From assembly GCA_050633205.1 (NCBI GenBank), contig JBOEGA010000013.1:1-52361 (forward strand): 52,361 bases of DNA, read 5' to 3'. Source of the DNA: CBDHHC01 sp050633205. Its GTDB lineage: Bacteria; Pseudomonadota; Alphaproteobacteria; Rhizobiales; CBDHHC01. A program made the position numbers and the translations under genes. How positions within the stretch are numbered: the stretch's first letter is position 1; each line of letters begins with the position of its first letter. Positions 9,063-18,449 of the stretch are shown one piece after another. The notes below the pieces were generated by a model, which was not told the DNA's origin, ran no database searches, and saw nothing but the letters and a program-made list of their open reading frames with translations.

Positions 9063-9506
9063 ATGACTGAAAAACAGAATTTACGCACACTCGTCGAAAA
9101 AGTAACTTCTCTGCCCGGATATACCAGTTCAATCGGAACCAAAGTCATTGATGTTGATAAAGGAATGGTTGAACTTGAACTCGACAGAAGCCCGAACCTG
9201 CTCCAGTTCAATGGCTTCTTCCATGGTGGTGTCATATCCGGCCTTGCTGACCACGCAGCAGGCGGTGCCGCAACAACAATGCTTCCCGCAGGTCGCATCG
9301 CAGTCACCATAGACCTCCACGTGAACTTCCTGAAACCAGCCAAAGGAGAAAAACTCACCGCTAGAGCCAGTGTAACACAGCCCGGCTCAACCATCAGTGT
9401 CGTTCAGGTCAACATAACCACCACCAACGGCTCACAATCCGACCAGTGCGCTATAGCAACCGTAACACTACGGTCTGTTGATATGCCTGCGGGCTCGCAG
9501 AATTAA
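9063..9506 (+). CDS. PaaI family hotdog thioesterase
   Basis: A 147-residue single hotdog domain that hydrolyses acyl- or aryl-CoA thioesters. The family motif NGFFHGGVISGLADHAAGGAA (about residues 50-70) contains the HGG of PaaI-type enzymes, with the catalytic acid D in LADHA. The second strand motif is AVTIDLHVNFLKPAKGEKL. A ribosome site (AAAGAGG) precedes the ATG. It lies 38 bp after the TetR gene on the same strand and is probably co-transcribed, suggesting the regulator senses a CoA- or lipid-linked stress. Exact substrate unknown. Confidence 0.88.
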   Translation: MTEKQNLRTLVEKVTSLPGYTSSIGTKVIDVDKGMVELELDRSPNLLQFNGFFHGGVISGLADHAAGGAATTMLPAGRIAVTIDLHVNFLKPAKGEKLTARASVTQPGSTISVVQVNITTTNGSQSDQCAIATVTLRSVDMPAGSQN

Positions 9507-9603
9507 ATCAACACGACCATCCAAAGTGATCACATATTTATTGGAAAAATTACAACCCGCTTCATATCAACTATAACGACGCCCCAATCCCCCTCCCACT
9601 GTC

Positions 9604-9627
9604 ATTGTCCGGCCCCGACCGGACAAT
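9604..9627. terminator. 9-bp perfect hairpin after the thioesterase
   Basis: ATTGTCCGG (9604-9612) pairs exactly with CCGGACAAT (9619-9627) around a 6-nt loop, 98 bp past the thioesterase stop. No T-run follows directly, so it is either a weak terminator for the TetR-thioesterase transcript or an operator ahead of the PhyH gene. The rest of 9507-9746 shows nothing else clear. Confidence 0.5.
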
Positions 9628-9746
9628 CCAGTAACCACAGGTCTCATTTGTTTTTATCAAACTAAAACCGGCGCCTTTAAAAATAAACATAACAGCCCCA
9701 CATAAAACCAACACCGCCCATTAAACAACAACAAAGAAAACAGCCT

Positions 9747-10433
9747 ATGAATAATCAGGACCAGGAAACATCTTTCAAAACCAATGGCATAAGCTGGGCA
9801 AGAAACGCGCTCTCCTCATCGACCTTAAGTATCCTGAAAGCCGACTTTGAATCTCTCTCGCTAACCGGAGCAGGTGCCAGACAATCTGGTTTACCGGACA
9901 CCATGCTGGAAAATATATATCAGCTTGATGAAGCCCACAATTTTGCTAAAAAACTGATCGGTGATAAGGCAAAACTTGTCAGAATAATTGCATTTGATAA
10001 AACACCGCAAACAAACTGGGCTGTTCCATGGCACCAGGACAGAACAATTGCGGTAAAGGAAAAACACGAGATATCCCCATTTGGACCGTGGAGTCAGAAA
10101 GGCACCCTTCACCACGTAGAACCACCTATATCCCTCATGAATCATATGGTAACCCTGCGACTACACATAGATCCATGCCATATAACCAACGGCCCCCTCA
10201 AAACCCTTCCCGGCTCCCATAGGCTTGGCAGAATACCCCAATCAGAAGTCCTGAACCTCTCCAAAACCATGAAGAGCGAAACATGCATCGCTGAAGCTGG
10301 AGATATTCTGGCAATGCATGCACTGACAATCCATAAATCCCCGAAAGCGGAGATACCAAACCACCGCCGGGTCTTACATATGGAATATTGTAGTCAGAAA
10401 TTACCAGAATTACTGGAGTGGGCCATGAGTTGA
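9747..10433 (+). CDS. Phytanoyl-CoA dioxygenase family oxygenase (PhyH)
   Basis: A 228-residue Fe(II)/2-oxoglutarate-dependent oxygenase-like protein. The iron ligands are visible: H96 and D98 in PWHQD, and H196 in HALTIHKS, with R208 (NHRRVLHMEY) as the 2-oxoglutarate-binding arginine. The stretch TNGPLKTLPGSHRLGRI is typical of PhyH proteins. The family hydroxylates acyl-CoAs, halogenated or osmolyte-like small molecules; the substrate here is unknown. It stands alone, convergent with the chemoreceptor gene. Confidence 0.88.
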   Translation: MNNQDQETSFKTNGISWARNALSSSTLSILKADFESLSLTGAGARQSGLPDTMLENIYQLDEAHNFAKKLIGDKAKLVRIIAFDKTPQTNWAVPWHQDRTIAVKEKHEISPFGPWSQKGTLHHVEPPISLMNHMVTLRLHIDPCHITNGPLKTLPGSHRLGRIPQSEVLNLSKTMKSETCIAEAGDILAMHALTIHKSPKAEIPNHRRVLHMEYCSQKLPELLEWAMS

Positions 10434-10471
10434 TTTAATAGGCTGGCTAAAAAATAAGATAAGCAAACATC

Positions 10472-11923
10472 CTAAGGCTTGAACGCAAAACGCAGGCTGC
10501 CCCATCTTTTTCCATTCACCATAATGGGAGCATCCAGCTCCTTCATCATAACGAAATTACCGCCGCCCATATCCCGGCGGTAAGTCTGCAACAGAATGTC
10601 CTTCTCGTTCTGAGCTGCCTTCAGCCCTGCCGGATCATCAAAGATACGCCTGTTCCGGCAATTGGCGGCATTCCAGACCGGATCATCCCCCTGAGGCTTG
10701 GAAAATTTAACATTGTGCGTAGGCAGAAATCCGTTCACATCAACACAGGCCGAGAAAACAATATGCTCATCTCCTTCAATAATTGCTTCCTGTATCGGTG
10801 TCAGAACCTTATCAGTGAAATCAATATATTGCGTCCGTAACTGCTGCGGATCTGTCCCGTCTATAGGCTTGTAATCTCTGTCGAACAGGTCATCAGAACT
10901 GATATCACCATTTCTGACAGCCTCTTCAAACAACTCTGAAATTTCCCGGGCCCGGCTCTGAACAATCTCGATATATTTACTCTCAACCGTATCAACAGCC
11001 TGAGAAACATCCAGAACCATATCATCAGTAGACTCAGCAAGCCCACTGAGCCGACCACTGAATTCGACAAGCGAAGAAGAACCGGCTTCTATATCTCTGG
11101 AAATATGATCAAAAGTCTCGGAAAACTCGGTACACCTCTGCTCAACCCGCCCACTATGCTCTGCAACATTAAGCGTTGATGAATCGATATCATTAACTGC
11201 ACTGCTGACTGTCTCCAGCATGGAAGTAAACGAATTCGCCCGCTCACCAACATTCTGGGCCTGTATCACCCCTTCCCGGCTACGCTCATTAAGCTCATCC
11301 AGTCCCGCATTAATTCGGGTCATTGTCGAATAGATTTCCTGCGTGGCATCAGTAATACTCTTGGCAAGCTGCTTGACTTCATTCGCAACAACTCCAAACC
11401 CCCTGCCCGCATCACCGGCACGCGCTGCCTCGATTGTTGCATTCAGGGCAAGCAGGTTTGTTTGTCTCGCGATGGTCTCAATCATACCAATAACAGTGCG
11501 AACGCTCTCGGTAGCCTCGTTCACTTCCTGTGTACTGGCTTCAAACGAATTCACATTTTCAATAAGAGTATTAATAGAAGAAACCGCACCAGTAACATCA
11601 ACATGAGACTGCTTCAGATCAACCTTCATTTTCTCGGAAACCGAACGGGCCACACTAATGCTGCTGTTAATCGTATGAGAGCTGCTCTCGACATCTCCCA
11701 GTTTGCCAATCAGCTCTTCAAACGTCTTCACGTCTTTAACAGAAGTAGAGGCAATCCCGTCAATAGACCCGGCCATCTCGGCCATATCAATGCCGTAGAG
11801 ACTTAGGTTATGCGCAATACTATCCAGCTTTGAACGCAGCTCACGGTTTTCTTCTTCAAGAAAACGAAGCCTGTCTTCTGCTTCATCCACTGAATCGCTT
11901 ACACTGGCAGGACTTGCGCTCAT
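10472..11923 (-). CDS. Soluble methyl-accepting chemotaxis protein with C-terminal sensor domain
   Basis: A 483-residue chemoreceptor without membrane segments, so it acts in the cytoplasm. A short coiled coil (residues about 13-37) precedes the long signalling hairpin, whose tip ARQTNLLALNATIEAARAG followed by DAGRGFGVVANEVKQLA is the conserved CheA/CheW contact. A distinct domain after the MCP module (about 345-483) has HNVKFSKPQGDDPVWNAANC, NRRIFDDPAGLKAA, LLQTYRRDMGGG and a WGSLRFAF end. This resembles Cache-like C-terminal sensor regions of alphaproteobacterial receptors. No che genes are nearby, so it works with a remote array. A GACCGG-GAAA-CCGGTC hairpin (11968-11983) lies about 45 bp upstream and might be regulatory. 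Confidence 0.92.
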   Translation of the reverse strand: MSASPASVSDSVDEAEDRLRFLEEENRELRSKLDSIAHNLSLYGIDMAEMAGSIDGIASTSVKDVKTFEELIGKLGDVESSSHTINSSISVARSVSEKMKVDLKQSHVDVTGAVSSINTLIENVNSFEASTQEVNEATESVRTVIGMIETIARQTNLLALNATIEAARAGDAGRGFGVVANEVKQLAKSITDATQEIYSTMTRINAGLDELNERSREGVIQAQNVGERANSFTSMLETVSSAVNDIDSSTLNVAEHSGRVEQRCTEFSETFDHISRDIEAGSSSLVEFSGRLSGLAESTDDMVLDVSQAVDTVESKYIEIVQSRAREISELFEEAVRNGDISSDDLFDRDYKPIDGTDPQQLRTQYIDFTDKVLTPIQEAIIEGDEHIVFSACVDVNGFLPTHNVKFSKPQGDDPVWNAANCRNRRIFDDPAGLKAAQNEKDILLQTYRRDMGGGNFVMMKELDAPIMVNGKRWGSLRFAFKP

Positions 11924-12124
11924 AGAATCTCAAATCAACTGATAATATATGACAACAACCATCAACAGACCGGGAAACCGGTCAGCAAAAACAGACTCTA
12001 GCACTCATACATTAATCAATTATCACTATATTTACGATAATTGTTCATTCGAACAGAACTCGGGAATGCATAAAAACACATAAGATTCAATGCATCCCGC
12101 GCTTCTGTTAGCCCAATAACTCTT

Positions 12125-12832
12125 CTAAAAAAACGCGTGCGCCGCATGATACTTCGCAGGATCCTTCCGGTAATCCTCAATAATCGTGGTCAGCGTCTCA
12201 TAGCGGTGTGCATGGGTCTGTTCAGGAAAATGAACCTTGTCTTTCGGCGGCAGGCCATTTTCAAGCTGGCTGTCAGCAATAAACATTGATCGCAGAACAC
12301 GCCTGTGAGGTGATCCGTCATAATGCTCATATGTTGGAGGAGAAATACCTTTCACACGCTGACCTTCGGCAACGCCCACATTTTTCCGGTAAATATTAAC
12401 GATAACGGTATTAGGGATCAGATTATGATAACCGACCGTTTTCTTAAGAAGCTGGCGCTCAACATCTTTTGGCAGAACACCCATTAAAAGACCGGCATCC
12501 TGTACCCGCCCCATAGCTCCAAGTACCTGCCTGTAGAGGTAGCGATTACTCAGAAAACCATCAAGAGGCACTTCACCACCAAGCCAGATCAGTTCCTGTA
12601 CATGGGTTTTACCCTGCTCAAGAGCCGGAAGAAACCTCTTGTGAGCCGGATCATCAGGGTGAATTCTGGCATACATGGTTCCGGTAATATGATAGTCGGC
12701 ACCCTTGTTATTTTTGGCCTGACGCCACCCCCAGAAATACCTGCTTGCCTCGTTCAGACCCGCACCGATAATACCACCAACGATACCCGTCACAATATTT
12801 CCGCCAAAACTGGCGAGCATTCCCAGATACAT
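12125..12832 (-). CDS. Hypothetical protein with glycine-rich hydrophobic N-terminus
   Basis: A 235-residue protein I do not recognise. The first 27 residues are hydrophobic and glycine-rich (FGGNIVTGIVGGIIGAG), which could insert in or associate with membranes. The rest is soluble and basic, with many histidines (YHITGTMYARIHPDDPAH, EQTHAHRYETLTTIIEDYR). GGGAGCAGG precedes the ATG. It stands alone between the chemoreceptor (201-bp gap, AT-rich) and trpG (divergent). No function is offered. Confidence 0.7.
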   Translation of the reverse strand: MYLGMLASFGGNIVTGIVGGIIGAGLNEASRYFWGWRQAKNNKGADYHITGTMYARIHPDDPAHKRFLPALEQGKTHVQELIWLGGEVPLDGFLSNRYLYRQVLGAMGRVQDAGLLMGVLPKDVERQLLKKTVGYHNLIPNTVIVNIYRKNVGVAEGQRVKGISPPTYEHYDGSPHRRVLRSMFIADSQLENGLPPKDKVHFPEQTHAHRYETLTTIIEDYRKDPAKYHAAHAFF

Positions 12833-13018
12833 TTTACGCCTGCTCCCTTATCCTGCCGGCAAATTTATCCCGGCACATATATTTATTTTGCTCTTGTATA
12901 CTTTATAGGAAGCATGGATTATATCTACAACCACAGAACACCAAAACTCCACTATAAAGCCAGGGGCAGACCTGTAATCCTCTTGACGAGGCGGCTTTGA
13001 AACGCGTAACACATTGAT

Positions 13019-13660
13019 ATGATAATACTCATCGATAATTATGACAGCTTTACCTATAATCTGGTGCATTTTCTGGGAGAACTGGGCGCAAAATGCGAGG
13101 TTCACCGAAATGATCAAATCACTGTTGATGAGGTAATAGGCAAGTCACCAAAGGCAATCGTGCTCTCTCCCGGCCCCTGCGACCCGGATCAGGCTGGTAT
13201 CTGCCTTGAGCTGGTTGAGCGCGCAGGCCCCGAAATACCTCTTCTTGGCGTCTGCCTTGGACATCAGACCATAGGTCAGGTTTATGGTGGCAAGGTTATC
13301 CGTGCACCTGAGTTGATGCATGGTAAGGTCTCCGATATCCATAATAAGGGAAAAAGCATTTTTGCCGGGTTGCCCAAAACCTTTACCGGAACCCGCTATC
13401 ATTCCCTTATCGTTGAGCGCGAAAGCCTGCCAAAATCGTTAAAAATAACGGCAGAAACCGAGGATGGCCTGATAATGGGGATGCAACACACAAAACACCC
13501 TGTTCATGGCGTACAGTTCCACCCGGAAAGTATCGCATCCGAGCATGGCCACGCATTACTGGATAATTTCCTGAAAATTGCAGGCATCGCCAAAGTCGCA
13601 AAACCGACAAAACGCCCTGCTAATCGTAATGTGAAAAAGAAGCTGAAAAAATCTGCTTAA
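13019..13660 (+). CDS. trpG: Anthranilate synthase glutamine amidotransferase subunit (TrpG/PabA)
   Basis: Class I glutamine amidotransferase that supplies ammonia to TrpE (or PabB) for anthranilate (or aminodeoxychorismate) synthesis. The triad is visible: C79 in LLGVCLGHQ, H168 and E170 in GVQFHPES. The N-terminal IDNYDSFTYNLVHFL and LSPGPCDPD are family hallmarks. About 20 extra basic residues follow the domain (KRPANRNVKKKLKKSA), an unusual lysine-rich tail. trpD follows after 32 bp. trpE is not in the window, so this subunit may serve both pathways. No strong ribosome site is seen at the ATG. Confidence 0.93.
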   Translation: MIILIDNYDSFTYNLVHFLGELGAKCEVHRNDQITVDEVIGKSPKAIVLSPGPCDPDQAGICLELVERAGPEIPLLGVCLGHQTIGQVYGGKVIRAPELMHGKVSDIHNKGKSIFAGLPKTFTGTRYHSLIVERESLPKSLKITAETEDGLIMGMQHTKHPVHGVQFHPESIASEHGHALLDNFLKIAGIAKVAKPTKRPANRNVKKKLKKSA

Positions 13661-13692
13661 ACCTCCTGCATAAACAATAGAGCATTAATAGT

Positions 13693-14709
13693 ATGACGGA
13701 TTTCAAACAATTTATTGCCAAAGTCGCTGACGGAAACACCCTCACCGAAGAAGAAGCCGCACAGGCATTCAATATCATGATGTCCGGAGAGGCAACGCCC
13801 ACACAGATTGGCGGCTTTCTGATGGCTCTGCGCGTTCGCGGAGAAACTGTCGAGGAAATAACAGGCGCAGCAAAAACCATGCGCTCCAAAGCCAGGTCCG
13901 TCTCGGCTCCCGATAATGCCATAGATACCTGCGGAACCGGTGGCGATGCAGCCGGAACCTATAATATCTCAACAGCCGCCGCGATGGTCGTTGCAGGCGC
14001 TGGTGTTCCCGTAGCAAAACATGGCAACAGATCTGTTTCATCAAAATCCGGCTCATCTGATGTGCTGGAAGCTCTCGGTGTGAATCTTGGTGTAACACCG
14101 GAAACCGTTGCCAACTGCATTGAAAATGCTGGTGTAGGTTTCATGTTTGCCCAGGCTCACCATAGCGCCATGAAACATGTTGGTCCAAGTCGTGTCGAAC
14201 TTGGCACCCGTACGATTTTCAACCTGCTTGGCCCTCTGTCCAACCCGGCAGGAACAAAGTTTCAGGTCATCGGTGTCTTCGATAAAAAATGGATTAAACC
14301 TCTGGCAGAAACCCTGAAAACCCTTGGCTCAAAAAGCGTCTGGGTGGTACATGGTTCTGATGGAATGGACGAACTGACAACAACTGGAGCTTCATACGTA
14401 GCAGCCCTGAAAGCTGACGGGTCAATTGAAACTTTTGAAGTAACCCCTGAAGAAGTTGGCCTGACACGCGCCACACCGGAAGACCTGCGCGGCGGTGATG
14501 CCAGTGAAAATGCAACTGCAATCACAGAACTGCTGAACGGCAGAGCCGGAGCCTTCCGCGATATCGTACTGCTGAATGCGGGCGCAGCCTTATATGTAGC
14601 AGGCAAAGCCTCCAGTCTTAAAGAAGGCGTGGAACTGGCAACCGAAAGCATCGACAACGGCAAAGCAAAACTGGCTCTTGAAAATCTGGTAAAACTGACA
14701 AATCAATAA
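13693..14709 (+). CDS. trpD: Anthranilate phosphoribosyltransferase
   Basis: Transfers the phosphoribosyl group of PRPP to anthranilate, the second committed step of tryptophan synthesis. A 338-residue full-length protein with the family motifs DTCGTGGDAAGTYNISTAAA (PRPP/Mg binding, about residues 76-95), VAKHGNRSVSSKSGSSDVLEALG, FAQAHHSAMKHVGPSRVELG, RTIFNLLGPLSNPA and VVHGSDGMDELT. It is the middle gene of trpGDC, 6 bp before trpC, so the two are transcribed together. Confidence 0.97.
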   Translation: MTDFKQFIAKVADGNTLTEEEAAQAFNIMMSGEATPTQIGGFLMALRVRGETVEEITGAAKTMRSKARSVSAPDNAIDTCGTGGDAAGTYNISTAAAMVVAGAGVPVAKHGNRSVSSKSGSSDVLEALGVNLGVTPETVANCIENAGVGFMFAQAHHSAMKHVGPSRVELGTRTIFNLLGPLSNPAGTKFQVIGVFDKKWIKPLAETLKTLGSKSVWVVHGSDGMDELTTTGASYVAALKADGSIETFEVTPEEVGLTRATPEDLRGGDASENATAITELLNGRAGAFRDIVLLNAGAALYVAGKASSLKEGVELATESIDNGKAKLALENLVKLTNQ

Positions 14710-14715
14710 AGCATC

Positions 14716-15507
14716 ATGGAAAATATTCTACAAAAAATCATAGACTATAAATGGGAAGAAATCGAAGTTTCCAAACGTCGTTTTCCATTGGCAGAAGCTG
14801 AACAGCAGGCAAAAGAAGCATCTGCGCCAAGAGGCTTTACCAATGCCCTGCGCGATAAAATGGAACAGGGAAAGTTCGGCCTGATTGCAGAAATAAAAAA
14901 AGCCAGTCCCTCAAAAGGCCTCATCCGCGAAGACTTCAACCCGCCAGTATTAGCCAAAGCCTATGAAGATGGCGGCGCTGCCTGCCTGTCTGTTCTGACT
15001 GATACACCATCCTTTCAGGGCAAACCTGAATATCTTGTTGAGGCCAGAAATGCAGTAAGCATCCCCGTATTGCGCAAAGACTTTATGGTCGATCCCTATC
15101 AGATGGCAACAGCCAGAGCCTGGGGCGCTGATTGCATATTACTGATCATGGCCTGCATTGAAGACACTCAGGCGCAGGAACTGGCTGATGCAGCGAAATC
15201 GTGGGGCATGGATATTCTGGTAGAAGTTCATAATGCTCAGGAACTGGAGCGCGCCTTCAGGCTGGATACACCACTGATTGGCATTAATAACCGCAACCTA
15301 AAAACATTCGAAACCTCTTTGGAAACAACCGAGTTGCTGGCTCCCAGCATCCATAAAAGCAAAATCATCATATCCGAAAGCGGAATAACCACTCATGATG
15401 ATCTGCTGCGTCTGGAAAATGTCGGCGCGAAATGTTTCCTCGTCGGCGAATGCCTGATGCGCCATGAAGATGTAACGTCTGCTACCAAAGACCTTCTTGG
15501 ACTGTAG
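14716..15507 (+). CDS. trpC: Indole-3-glycerol phosphate synthase
   Basis: Closes the indole ring from carboxyphenylamino-deoxyribulose phosphate. A 263-residue TIM barrel with the family lysines and acids in GLIAEIKKASPSKGLI (about 55-70), VLRKDFMVDPYQ, ADCILLIMACI, GINNRNLKTFE, ISESGI and FLVGECLMR. It is a monofunctional TrpC (not fused to TrpF), as usual in alphaproteobacteria. It is the last gene of the trpGDC unit and is followed at once by a 13-bp hairpin terminator. The moaC/moeA/lexA genes that often follow trpC in this class are absent. Confidence 0.97.
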   Translation: MENILQKIIDYKWEEIEVSKRRFPLAEAEQQAKEASAPRGFTNALRDKMEQGKFGLIAEIKKASPSKGLIREDFNPPVLAKAYEDGGAACLSVLTDTPSFQGKPEYLVEARNAVSIPVLRKDFMVDPYQMATARAWGADCILLIMACIEDTQAQELADAAKSWGMDILVEVHNAQELERAFRLDTPLIGINNRNLKTFETSLETTELLAPSIHKSKIIISESGITTHDDLLRLENVGAKCFLVGECLMRHEDVTSATKDLLGL

Positions 15508-15515
15508 AACCTGTT

Positions 15516-15545
15516 TTGGCGCATTATAGAAATATAATGCGCCAA
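15516..15545 (+). terminator. trp operon terminator hairpin, 13-bp perfect stem
   Basis: TTGGCGCATTATA (15516-15528) and TATAATGCGCCAA (15533-15545) form a perfect stem with a GAAA tetraloop, starting 9 bp after the trpC stop. The T-tract is weak (TATTT). The near-perfect symmetry means it can also act from the minus strand, where the convergent dynamin-like gene ends 66 bp away. Confidence 0.75.
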
Positions 15546-15611
15546 TATTTCCCGGTGCCTGGGTTGAGAAAACGCAACTATTGATTATACCCGCTAAAAA
15601 AAGTCCTGCCT

Positions 15612-17882
15612 CTAAGGCGAAACACTTTCAGAAAGCTTGAACGGCTTCAGACAGATTTGCTCAAGTTCAAGCAGTCTCTTTTCAATCTCTTTACACTCAT
15701 GAAGCAACTCATGAGCATTTTTAACCGGAGCAGCCTGAGCCTGCACAGGTGCAGAACCCGACCCGGAATAATTGGGAAGTAAATTGCCAGAGTCCCGGCT
15801 GGAAAGATATTTGATCTCACTTGTGGGAACAGGTTGCTGCCTGTTTCTCTGAGTTGTTTCAAGCACAGCAGTTGCAGTTGTCATAAACTGCTCAATCAAC
15901 GTATCCAGATAGGTTTGCAATTCTCTGTTCGCACTTACAAGAAGCTCCTTGATAATCGGGGAGAAATCTTTCTTGATAAGCTTCGAGAGCTTGTCGCACT
16001 TGGCATCGACAGTTGCAGACTCACTACGGATAAAGTTCCACCATGCACCTTTAAGATCAAGTGCAACCACCTGACTAAGCGCATCCAGGGGCATTTCCCA
16101 TGTTCCAATCACAACTGGACTGGTCTGAACATCTTCCTGACTGATGCCATAAGTCTGACTGAAAACCTGTTTCAGTTGCCTGACAGAATCTTTCTGGCGT
16201 TCATGAAACTCTTTTTTGATTTTAGCAAAATGCTCATTACAACAGACCTCGATCTCATGACGAAGAGCAGCAACATTGACATACCATTTATCAATATGAT
16301 GCACAGAGCGCACAACCTGACGCAACTCATAGGCCTGCCCTTCGATAAAGTGCTCAAGAATCTGATCAAGCTCCGCAGCCATAACATTCAGGCTGTTCTG
16401 CGTACCGGCATTAATCGTTTCTTTTACGCCCTGAATAATTTTTCTTGTGCCTTCAACTTTCTCAGCCAGCTCGACATCAGATTGCGCAACAATATCATCC
16501 CGGTTAACCCCCGGTGTGTTCATCTGCTGTCCCATAAGATCATTATCGGCTTTCTGCTGTGCAGTCGCCATAATGCCCTTAGTTACAGTAGCAAGTGTCC
16601 TTACTACTTTAGCCAGATTGGCAGCATGTTTACTTGTCAGCATCTGCGCAGAAATCACATTGGACAGCCTCGGCATTCCCGAAGCAAACTCAAGAACATA
16701 AGCCAGATATTTTTTATCAAAAGGCTGATCAGGAGAAAGTACAAGATTACTTTCAGGTGAAATCACTCCAACTTCCTTGGCATAGGGAATTAGAGATCTG
16801 TTGAGAGCCTCATAATCAATGCCATCCATTGACCGCAATGAAATATTACTCCACTGAGCACTCCCCAGAATAATAGGAATACTGTAACCGGGAAACTCAT
16901 GTTCAATCTGGTGACGCACGTAATGAAAAATACTCTCAGCATCAGCACTGACAAACGAAAGCTCGTCAATCCGGTTAACAAAAATAACCAGTCGTTCCTT
17001 CCGTAACCCATGCAATATCCGGATTAGCGATAGATCAGCATCTGAAAGTGGCTGCTCTGCTGTCAATACCAGAACAAAAATATCCGCCTGTAGATTCTGC
17101 CTCGTAATCTCATCCCGCATCAAAAGCGGATCTTCAACACCAGGTGTATCGATAATGGTTGTTGGAAATGCAAAAGGTGCCTTCGGTAGAAAGACATCTG
17201 AATATTTGGTGATATCCGAATATTTACCTATATCCGTATTTGGGCGAGCCTCATGGGACTCAGCGCCAGCAGCCACATACTGCTCCAGAATTCTCTTGTT
17301 ACACTGCTCAAAACTGTGCCCACGCCCAAGAAGAAGCTCAAACTCGTCTCCCAACCGGTAACGAACACGCTCCAGCAAAGTCGAGGAGTGCTTCTCAAAT
17401 AATTCCATCGGAATTTTCGACATATGGTTTTTGGCATTACTGCTTCTGCTGGACCCTTTTCGCAGCACAGCTTCCCATTCACTTTTATTAAAGAAATGAG
17501 CCTGAAATCCACTTGTTGGTGCATTTGGGCGCCCCAGGTGAATACGCGTAACAGCACTGGTAGACGGCATGGTCATCGAAGCATTGCTGGGCAGAAGATC
17601 ATTATTCCCCAACAGCGAATTAACCAGAGTACTTTTTCCGGATTTCGGTTGCCCTATAATGGCTATTTTGCAGTTTCCTGTAGCGACTTCAGACAATAGC
17701 TTTTGAACCAGGTGCTCCAATTGCCCGCTCAACACTCCAAGAAGCCTCTGACTGATATTCTCTATCTGCTCGGTCAGATCCATCAGCTCACGGCCAATGC
17801 CTCTCATATGCATTGGTTCAACCCAGTGGCTGACCTGATTTTGCTGATCAGACCCCTGTTGACCCGGCACTTGAACTGTCAT
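15612..17882 (-). CDS. Dynamin-family GTPase
   Basis: Large GTPase of the bacterial dynamin-like group, which remodel or protect membranes. The G domain starts near residue 72: G1 GQPKSGKST (77-85), G3 DTPG near 244 (TTIIDTPGVEDPLL), G4 NRID near 302 (FVNRIDEL, a variant of NKxD). A long helical region, probably the stalk, spans about 380-690. It is followed by a low-complexity linker (SGSGSAPVQAQAAPVK) and a short coiled-coil end. No transmembrane paddle is evident. TGAGGAACT precedes the ATG. It is a single gene. The partner DLP often found in tandem is missing, so it may act alone. Confidence 0.88.
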   Translation of the reverse strand: MTVQVPGQQGSDQQNQVSHWVEPMHMRGIGRELMDLTEQIENISQRLLGVLSGQLEHLVQKLLSEVATGNCKIAIIGQPKSGKSTLVNSLLGNNDLLPSNASMTMPSTSAVTRIHLGRPNAPTSGFQAHFFNKSEWEAVLRKGSSRSSNAKNHMSKIPMELFEKHSSTLLERVRYRLGDEFELLLGRGHSFEQCNKRILEQYVAAGAESHEARPNTDIGKYSDITKYSDVFLPKAPFAFPTTIIDTPGVEDPLLMRDEITRQNLQADIFVLVLTAEQPLSDADLSLIRILHGLRKERLVIFVNRIDELSFVSADAESIFHYVRHQIEHEFPGYSIPIILGSAQWSNISLRSMDGIDYEALNRSLIPYAKEVGVISPESNLVLSPDQPFDKKYLAYVLEFASGMPRLSNVISAQMLTSKHAANLAKVVRTLATVTKGIMATAQQKADNDLMGQQMNTPGVNRDDIVAQSDVELAEKVEGTRKIIQGVKETINAGTQNSLNVMAAELDQILEHFIEGQAYELRQVVRSVHHIDKWYVNVAALRHEIEVCCNEHFAKIKKEFHERQKDSVRQLKQVFSQTYGISQEDVQTSPVVIGTWEMPLDALSQVVALDLKGAWWNFIRSESATVDAKCDKLSKLIKKDFSPIIKELLVSANRELQTYLDTLIEQFMTTATAVLETTQRNRQQPVPTSEIKYLSSRDSGNLLPNYSGSGSAPVQAQAAPVKNAHELLHECKEIEKRLLELEQICLKPFKLSESVSP

Positions 17883-18169
17883 AGTTCCTCACCCACTTCG
17901 CTAACCCTGAGGCTAACACGTTTCCCAAATATTCCTGGATGTAAAAACACCCATACATTTTCTGCAGAGACTGCAAACACGCACATACATACCATAACAA
18001 ACTGAAATATAACACAAATCCAGATTCAGATGATAGCACCCTGTGAAAGGCAATGCAGACAGCATTAACAAAAGCTTACTCCGCAATGTAAGTACATAAT
18101 GTCATCAAACAATGTGCATGCACCTTTGTTTTCACAATATCAATAATTTTACAAAAGGAAAGTTCGAAT

Positions 18170-18325
18170 TTGCCCTTATTTACTGTCTTTCTGGCCCTGA
18201 TTATAAGCACTTCAGCCCTCCAATACTACCTCCTTATGGGGCAGATAAAAAGCTGGAGGCTTCTCCAGTACAGACATCCGGCACCTGAGTACCTTCACAC
18301 ACCTGCATATTTGAATCAAATTTGA
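18170..18325 (+). CDS. Candidate 51-residue single-pass membrane peptide
   Basis: A short open frame that starts TTG (18170), has AAAGGAAAG about 7-10 bases upstream, and encodes a hydrophobic segment (FTVFLALIISTSALQYYLLM) followed by a basic, aromatic tail rich in Q, R, H and Y. The stop TGA is at 18323. Start, ribosome site and one membrane helix with positive residues inside make a plausible small membrane protein. No homolog is known to me, and a non-ATG start lowers confidence. It sits 125 bp before the LapG-like gene. The rest of 17883-18449 is AT-rich, with an 8-bp TTTTTGAT/ATCAAAAA inverted repeat at 18355-18377 that may be regulatory. Confidence 0.4.
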   Translation: MPLFTVFLALIISTSALQYYLLMGQIKSWRLLQYRHPAPEYLHTPAYLNQI

Positions 18326-18449
18326 AATAAATTTATCAATAATTTTAGTCTATCTTTTTGATATATATAATCAAAAACGAACCCGCAACTTTCTCTTTTC
18401 TCAAAATCTTTATGCCATTGTTAATCCCATAAACAAACAGGGGTGTACG

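Noticed and set aside
12913..12999. 28-codon frame just upstream of trpG, possible leader peptide
   Set aside because: It contains no tryptophan codons and no clear ribosome site, and no terminator/antiterminator pair is visible before trpG.
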